Positions 60,743-64,000 of a stretch of DNA of 64,000 nt are shown here, one piece after another. This stretch comes from Paracoccus sp. R12_2 (GTDB taxonomy: Bacteria > Pseudomonadota > Alphaproteobacteria > Rhodobacterales > Rhodobacteraceae), in contig NZ_JAGHRA010000003.1 of NCBI RefSeq assembly GCF_017744015.1, positions 186,001-250,000 of the forward strand, given 5' to 3'. Made by a program: the position numbers and the translations under genes. Each line of letters opens with the position of its first letter. The first letter of the stretch is position 1. The notes under the pieces were generated by a model. The model saw nothing but the letters and a program-made list of their open reading frames with translations. It was not told where the DNA came from and searched no databases.

Positions 60743-61731
60743 GGGAGCGGATCACCGTTCTGGGCGCGGGCGTGACCGGTCTGGCGGTCGCGACCGAACT
60801 GACGCGGCGCAAGGCCCCGGTGCGCCTGATAGATCCGCACGGCGCGCCGGGCGCGCATGGCTGTTCGTGGTGGGCGGGCGGCATGCTGGCCCCGTTCTGC
60901 GAGGGCGAAAGCGCCGAAGAACCCATCACCCGGCTGGGGCAAGAGGCCGCCGATTGGTGGCAGGCAGCCGGCGTGCCGGTCACGCGCCAGGGATCGCTGG
61001 TCGTCGCGCTGGGACGCGACCGGGGCGAACTGGACCGGTTCGCCCGACGCACCACGAATCACGTCGCACTGGATCGCGCCACGCTTGGCGAGACCGAGCC
61101 CGCCTTGGCTGACCGCTTTGATCGCGCTTTGCTTTTCCCGACCGAGGCCCATATCGCGCCGCGACAGGCGCTGGCGACCCTTGCCGCCGGGCTGGCTGAC
61201 CATGGCGTCACGATCGAAAACGCCCTGCCGCAAGGCCCGGTGATCGACTGCCGGGGGCTGGCCGCGCGCGACCGGTTGCCGGACCTTCGTGGCGTGCGCG
61301 GCGAAATGGCCGTGCTGCGCGCGCCCGGTGTCACCCTGACCCGGCCCGTCCGCCTGCTGCATCCGCGTCATCCGCTGTATATCGTGCCGCGCGGCGAGGG
61401 CATATATATGCTGGGTGCGACGCAGATCGAGACCGATCATCGCGGCCCGGCCACGCTGCGATCCGTGGTCGAGCTGCTGAACGCCGCATACGCGCTGGAC
61501 CCGGCTTTCGCCGAGGCCGAGCTGCTGGAAACCGGCGCGGACGCCCGCCCGGCCTTTCCCGACAACCTGCCGCGCATCCGCCGGCAAGACGACCGCATTT
61601 TCGTCAACGGCCTGTATCGACACGGCTTTCTGCTTGCCCCCGCGCTGGCACGAATGGTGGCCGGGTTGGTCCTAGATGGAAGAAAACCGGAGGTGATGGA
61701 TGAAGATCACGGTAAATGGCACGCCGCATGA
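60739..61731 (+). CDS. thiO: Glycine oxidase ThiO-like FAD enzyme
   Basis: 330 residues. FAD-binding GAGVTGLAVATEL at the N-terminus, CSWWAGGMLAPFCEGE and C-terminal GLYRHGFLLAPALARMVAGL are typical of ThiO, which oxidises glycine to the imine used by ThiG. It overlaps thiD by ATGA and thiS by 32 bases. Confidence 0.9.
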   Translation: MRERITVLGAGVTGLAVATELTRRKAPVRLIDPHGAPGAHGCSWWAGGMLAPFCEGESAEEPITRLGQEAADWWQAAGVPVTRQGSLVVALGRDRGELDRFARRTTNHVALDRATLGETEPALADRFDRALLFPTEAHIAPRQALATLAAGLADHGVTIENALPQGPVIDCRGLAARDRLPDLRGVRGEMAVLRAPGVTLTRPVRLLHPRHPLYIVPRGEGIYMLGATQIETDHRGPATLRSVVELLNAAYALDPAFAEAELLETGADARPAFPDNLPRIRRQDDRIFVNGLYRHGFLLAPALARMVAGLVLDGRKPEVMDEDHGKWHAA

Positions 61732-61897
61732 GGTGACCGCCGCGACGCTGGAGGCCGCGTTGGCCGAACTGGGCTATGGAGATCAGCGCGTAGCGACGGC
61801 GGTGAATCAAAGCTTTGTCCCAGCGGCCCGGCGCGGCGCGCAGGCGCTGCAGCCCGGCGACCGGCTGGAAATTCTTGCACCTATGCAGGGGGGCTGA
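61700..61897 (+). CDS. thiS: Sulfur carrier protein ThiS
   Basis: 65 residues, ubiquitin-like ([41 protein letters not shown]), with the C-terminal GG that is thiocarboxylated via ThiF. Overlaps thiO by 32 bases and abuts thiG. Confidence 0.93.
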   Translation: MKITVNGTPHEVTAATLEAALAELGYGDQRVATAVNQSFVPAARRGAQALQPGDRLEILAPMQGG

Positions 61898-61898
61898 G

Positions 61899-62669
61899 AT
61901 GCCGGTCTTCTATGGTACCGAAATCGCGTCGCGGCTGATGCTGGGAACCGCGGGTTACCCCTCGCCCGCGATTCTTGCCCGCGCGTTTCGCCGCTCGGGC
62001 GCGGGCATCGCCACGGTTTCGCTGCGGCGCGAGGGTGCAGGCGGTGCCGGCGCCGCGTTCCGGGAACTGATCCGCGACCTGAACGTGCCGGTCCTGCCCA
62101 ACACGGCGGGCTGTCACACGGTGCGCGAGGCGGTCACCACAGCCCACATGGCGCGCGAGGTTTTCGACACCGACTGGATCAAGCTGGAGGTGATCGGCCA
62201 TCCCGACACGCTGCAACCCGACCCGTTCGGGCTGGTCGAGGCCGCGCGTATCCTGACCCAGGACGGGTTCCGGGTTTTCCCCTACTCGACCGAGGATGGC
62301 ATCGTCGCCGACCGGCTTTTGCAGGCTGGATGCGAGGTTCTGATGCCGTGGGGCGCACCGATCGGAACAGGGTTAGGCCTGAACAACCTATATGGCCTGC
62401 GCACCCTGCGCGCACAACATCCCGAGGTGCCGATGGTGATCGACGCTGGTCTTGGCCTGCCCAGCCACGCCGCAGCGGCCATGGAGATGGGGTTTGACGC
62501 CGTGCTGCTGAACACGGCGGTCGCCAAGGCGGGCGATCCGGCGGCGATGGCCGAAGGGTTCGCCCGCGGCCTTGAGGCCGGGCGTCTGGCCTTCGAGGCC
62601 GATCCGATGCAGCCGCGCGACATGGCTTCGCCCTCGACCCCGGTGATCGGACTGGCGGAGCTGGCATGA
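61899..62669 (+). CDS. thiG: Thiazole synthase
   Basis: 256 residues from the ATG at 61899. A TIM barrel with [60 protein letters not shown] and [22 protein letters not shown]. ThiG forms the thiazole phosphate from deoxyxylulose phosphate, ThiS-COSH and dehydroglycine. The lysine of KLEVIG is the Schiff-base residue. Overlaps thiE by ATGA. Confidence 0.95.
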   Translation: MPVFYGTEIASRLMLGTAGYPSPAILARAFRRSGAGIATVSLRREGAGGAGAAFRELIRDLNVPVLPNTAGCHTVREAVTTAHMAREVFDTDWIKLEVIGHPDTLQPDPFGLVEAARILTQDGFRVFPYSTEDGIVADRLLQAGCEVLMPWGAPIGTGLGLNNLYGLRTLRAQHPEVPMVIDAGLGLPSHAAAAMEMGFDAVLLNTAVAKAGDPAAMAEGFARGLEAGRLAFEADPMQPRDMASPSTPVIGLAELA

Positions 62670-63262
62670 CGCTGGATCGTTTCTATCCGATCTTCGATCA
62701 TCCCGACTGGCTGCGCCGCGCGCTGCCGCTGGGGGTCAAGCTGGTGCAACTGCGCATCAAGGACCGCCCTGCCGCCAAGACCCGCGACTTGCTGAAAGAG
62801 GGGCGCGATCTGTGTCGCCGGGCGGGCGCGGTGATGGTGGTCAACGATCACTGGCAGGCAGCCATCGAACTTGGCTGCGACTGGCTGCATCTGGGACAAG
62901 AAGATCTGGAGGGCGCCGACCTTGCCGCGATTCGCCGGTCAGGACTGCGGCTGGGGATATCAACGCATGACCACGCCGAACTGGACCGGGCACTGGCCCT
63001 GGAACCCGACTATGTGGCGCTGGGGCCCGTCTGGCCGACCATCCTGAAAAAGATGAAATGGCATGAACAAGGACTCGAGCGGTTGGCCGAATGGCGACAT
63101 CTGGTCGGCGGGGTACCGCTTGTCGCCATCGGCGGTTTGTCTGTCGCGCGCGCGGCGCCGGCCTTTGCAGCCGGGGCCGACATCGTGTCAGCCGTGACCG
63201 ACATCACGCTGAACCGCGACCCCGAGGAACGCATCCGCGAATGGATCGGGGCGACAAGATGA
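62666..63262 (+). CDS. thiE: Thiamine phosphate synthase
   Basis: 198 residues. [62 protein letters not shown] and [14 protein letters not shown] are ThiE motifs. It joins HMP-PP with the thiazole phosphate. Overlaps thiF by ATGA. Confidence 0.93.
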   Translation: MTLDRFYPIFDHPDWLRRALPLGVKLVQLRIKDRPAAKTRDLLKEGRDLCRRAGAVMVVNDHWQAAIELGCDWLHLGQEDLEGADLAAIRRSGLRLGISTHDHAELDRALALEPDYVALGPVWPTILKKMKWHEQGLERLAEWRHLVGGVPLVAIGGLSVARAAPAFAAGADIVSAVTDITLNRDPEERIREWIGATR

Positions 63263-64000
63263 CACGGTATGCAAGACAGCTGGCCGTGATCGGCCCCGAC
63301 GCGCAGAACCGGCTGGACAAGGCGCGGGTCCTGATCGTCGGCGCGGGCGGTCTGGCCGCGCCGGTCCTGCAATATCTGGCAGGTGCCGGGGTGGGACGAC
63401 TGCGACTGGTCGATCCCGACATCGTCGAGGTCACCAACCTGCATCGTCAGACGCTGTTTCGCATCGACGACCTCGGACAGGCAAAGGTTGTGGCGGCGGC
63501 TGCCTGCCTGGACGGGCTGAACCCGGATTGCACGGTCGAGCCGATCAAGGAGCGACTGGATCCGGCGAATGTCGCGGCACTTGCTGAGGGGTGTGACCTG
63601 ATCCTGGATTGCGCGGACAGTTTTGCCGCAAGTTATGTGCTGTCGGATCATGCGTTTCAGTCCGGGGTTCCGCTGATCTCGGGGTCGGTGATCGGGCGGC
63701 AAGGTTATGCCGGCGGTTTCTGCGGTGGTGCGCCGTCCTTGCGTGCGGTGTTTCCGGATCTGCCGGACCGCGCCGGAAGCTGCGCGACCGAGGGCGTCAT
63801 CGGATCGGTCGTGGGCGTGATCGGCAGCCTTCAGGCAGACATGGCGCTGAACTGGCTGGCGGGGCTGGCGCCATCGCCCCTTGGCCGGATCGTCAGTTTC
63901 GATGCCGCGCGCCAGCAATTCGGCGGCTTCGGCTTTGCCGATGCACCAGAACCGATGGATCGGCTGCGCTTCATCGCGCCGATGGATCTGCGGCCAGCCG
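63259..64000 (+). CDS. thiF: ThiF adenylyltransferase, 3' end outside window
   Basis: The frame is open from the ATG at 63259 to the window end (247 codons seen). It has YARQLAVIGPDAQNRLDKARVLIVGAGGLAAPVLQYLAGAGVG (nucleotide-binding), RLRLVDPDIVEVTNLHRQTLF and LILDCADSFAASY. E1-like enzymes of this kind activate ThiS by adenylation. A CxxC-type zinc set is not seen yet and may lie downstream; the CGGAPSLRAVFPDLP region is present. Confidence 0.9.
   Translation, partial: MTRYARQLAVIGPDAQNRLDKARVLIVGAGGLAAPVLQYLAGAGVGRLRLVDPDIVEVTNLHRQTLFRIDDLGQAKVVAAAACLDGLNPDCTVEPIKERLDPANVAALAEGCDLILDCADSFAASYVLSDHAFQSGVPLISGSVIGRQGYAGGFCGGAPSLRAVFPDLPDRAGSCATEGVIGSVVGVIGSLQADMALNWLAGLAPSPLGRIVSFDAARQQFGGFGFADAPEPMDRLRFIAPMDLRPA

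Overview
The window is high-GC alphaproteobacterial chromosome, most like a Paracoccus or a related Rhodobacteraceae. The pointers are the sulfite-reduction operon with an Lrp-type regulator, the infA-maf-RNase G-yacG-tRNA-Phe block, alphaproteobacterial LexA boxes (GAAC-N7-GAAC), the tatABC operon and a TPP-riboswitch thiamine operon. Species cannot be fixed from the sequence alone.

Left chromosomal arm (1-7914): a YHS-domain protein cut by the window edge, a CoA-binding protein, a large Lys/Arg-rich OmpA-family protein, then a leftward assimilatory sulfur operon (DUF2849, cysI, APS-type cysH, DUF934, fpr) with a divergent Lrp/AsnC regulator.

Integrative element (about 7915-47441, 39.5 kb): a genomic island inserted at the 3' end of tRNA-Phe(GAA). 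It is bounded by perfect 51-bp direct repeats, has a tyrosine integrase at the left end, and carries matching GTGTCCCC tandem sites near both ends. Cargo from left to right: an ART-like protein with a very acidic partner; a NotI-like endonuclease plus C5-methyltransferase; a LexA-boxed repair block (UvrD-like helicase, SRAP protein, imuA-imuB-dnaE2); a candidate replication region (iteron-like repeats, a DnaA box, a DUF927 ATPase); a complete IS5-family element; an FtsB-like protein; a phage-type cytosine methyltransferase-like protein; chrBA chromate genes; IS66 and IS21 debris; an HNH-type protein; a three-gene Druantia-like defence operon bracketed by inverted repeats; an IS3-family remnant; a phage lysis cassette remnant; and a two-gene unit of an AAA+ ATPase and a four-helix membrane protein, preceded by a tRNA-like element. 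No conjugation, capsid or terminase genes were seen, so the island looks like a non-conjugative, partly phage-derived element serving defence and DNA repair.

Right chromosomal arm (47394-64000): intact tRNA-Phe, yacG, RNase G, maf, infA; a FliM/FliN-family protein; an SSS-transporter/histidine kinase fusion with a small membrane protein and a single-domain response regulator; an XRE regulator of the short-chain acyl type; a DUF815 ATPase with tatC, tatB and tatA; a MarC-family protein; a retropepsin-like protease; and the TPP-riboswitch thi operon (thiD-thiO-thiS-thiG-thiE-thiF), cut by the window edge inside thiF.

The least-explained parts are the Druantia-like operon without an adjacent methyltransferase (31709-42485) and the AAA+/membrane-protein pair (44219-46760).
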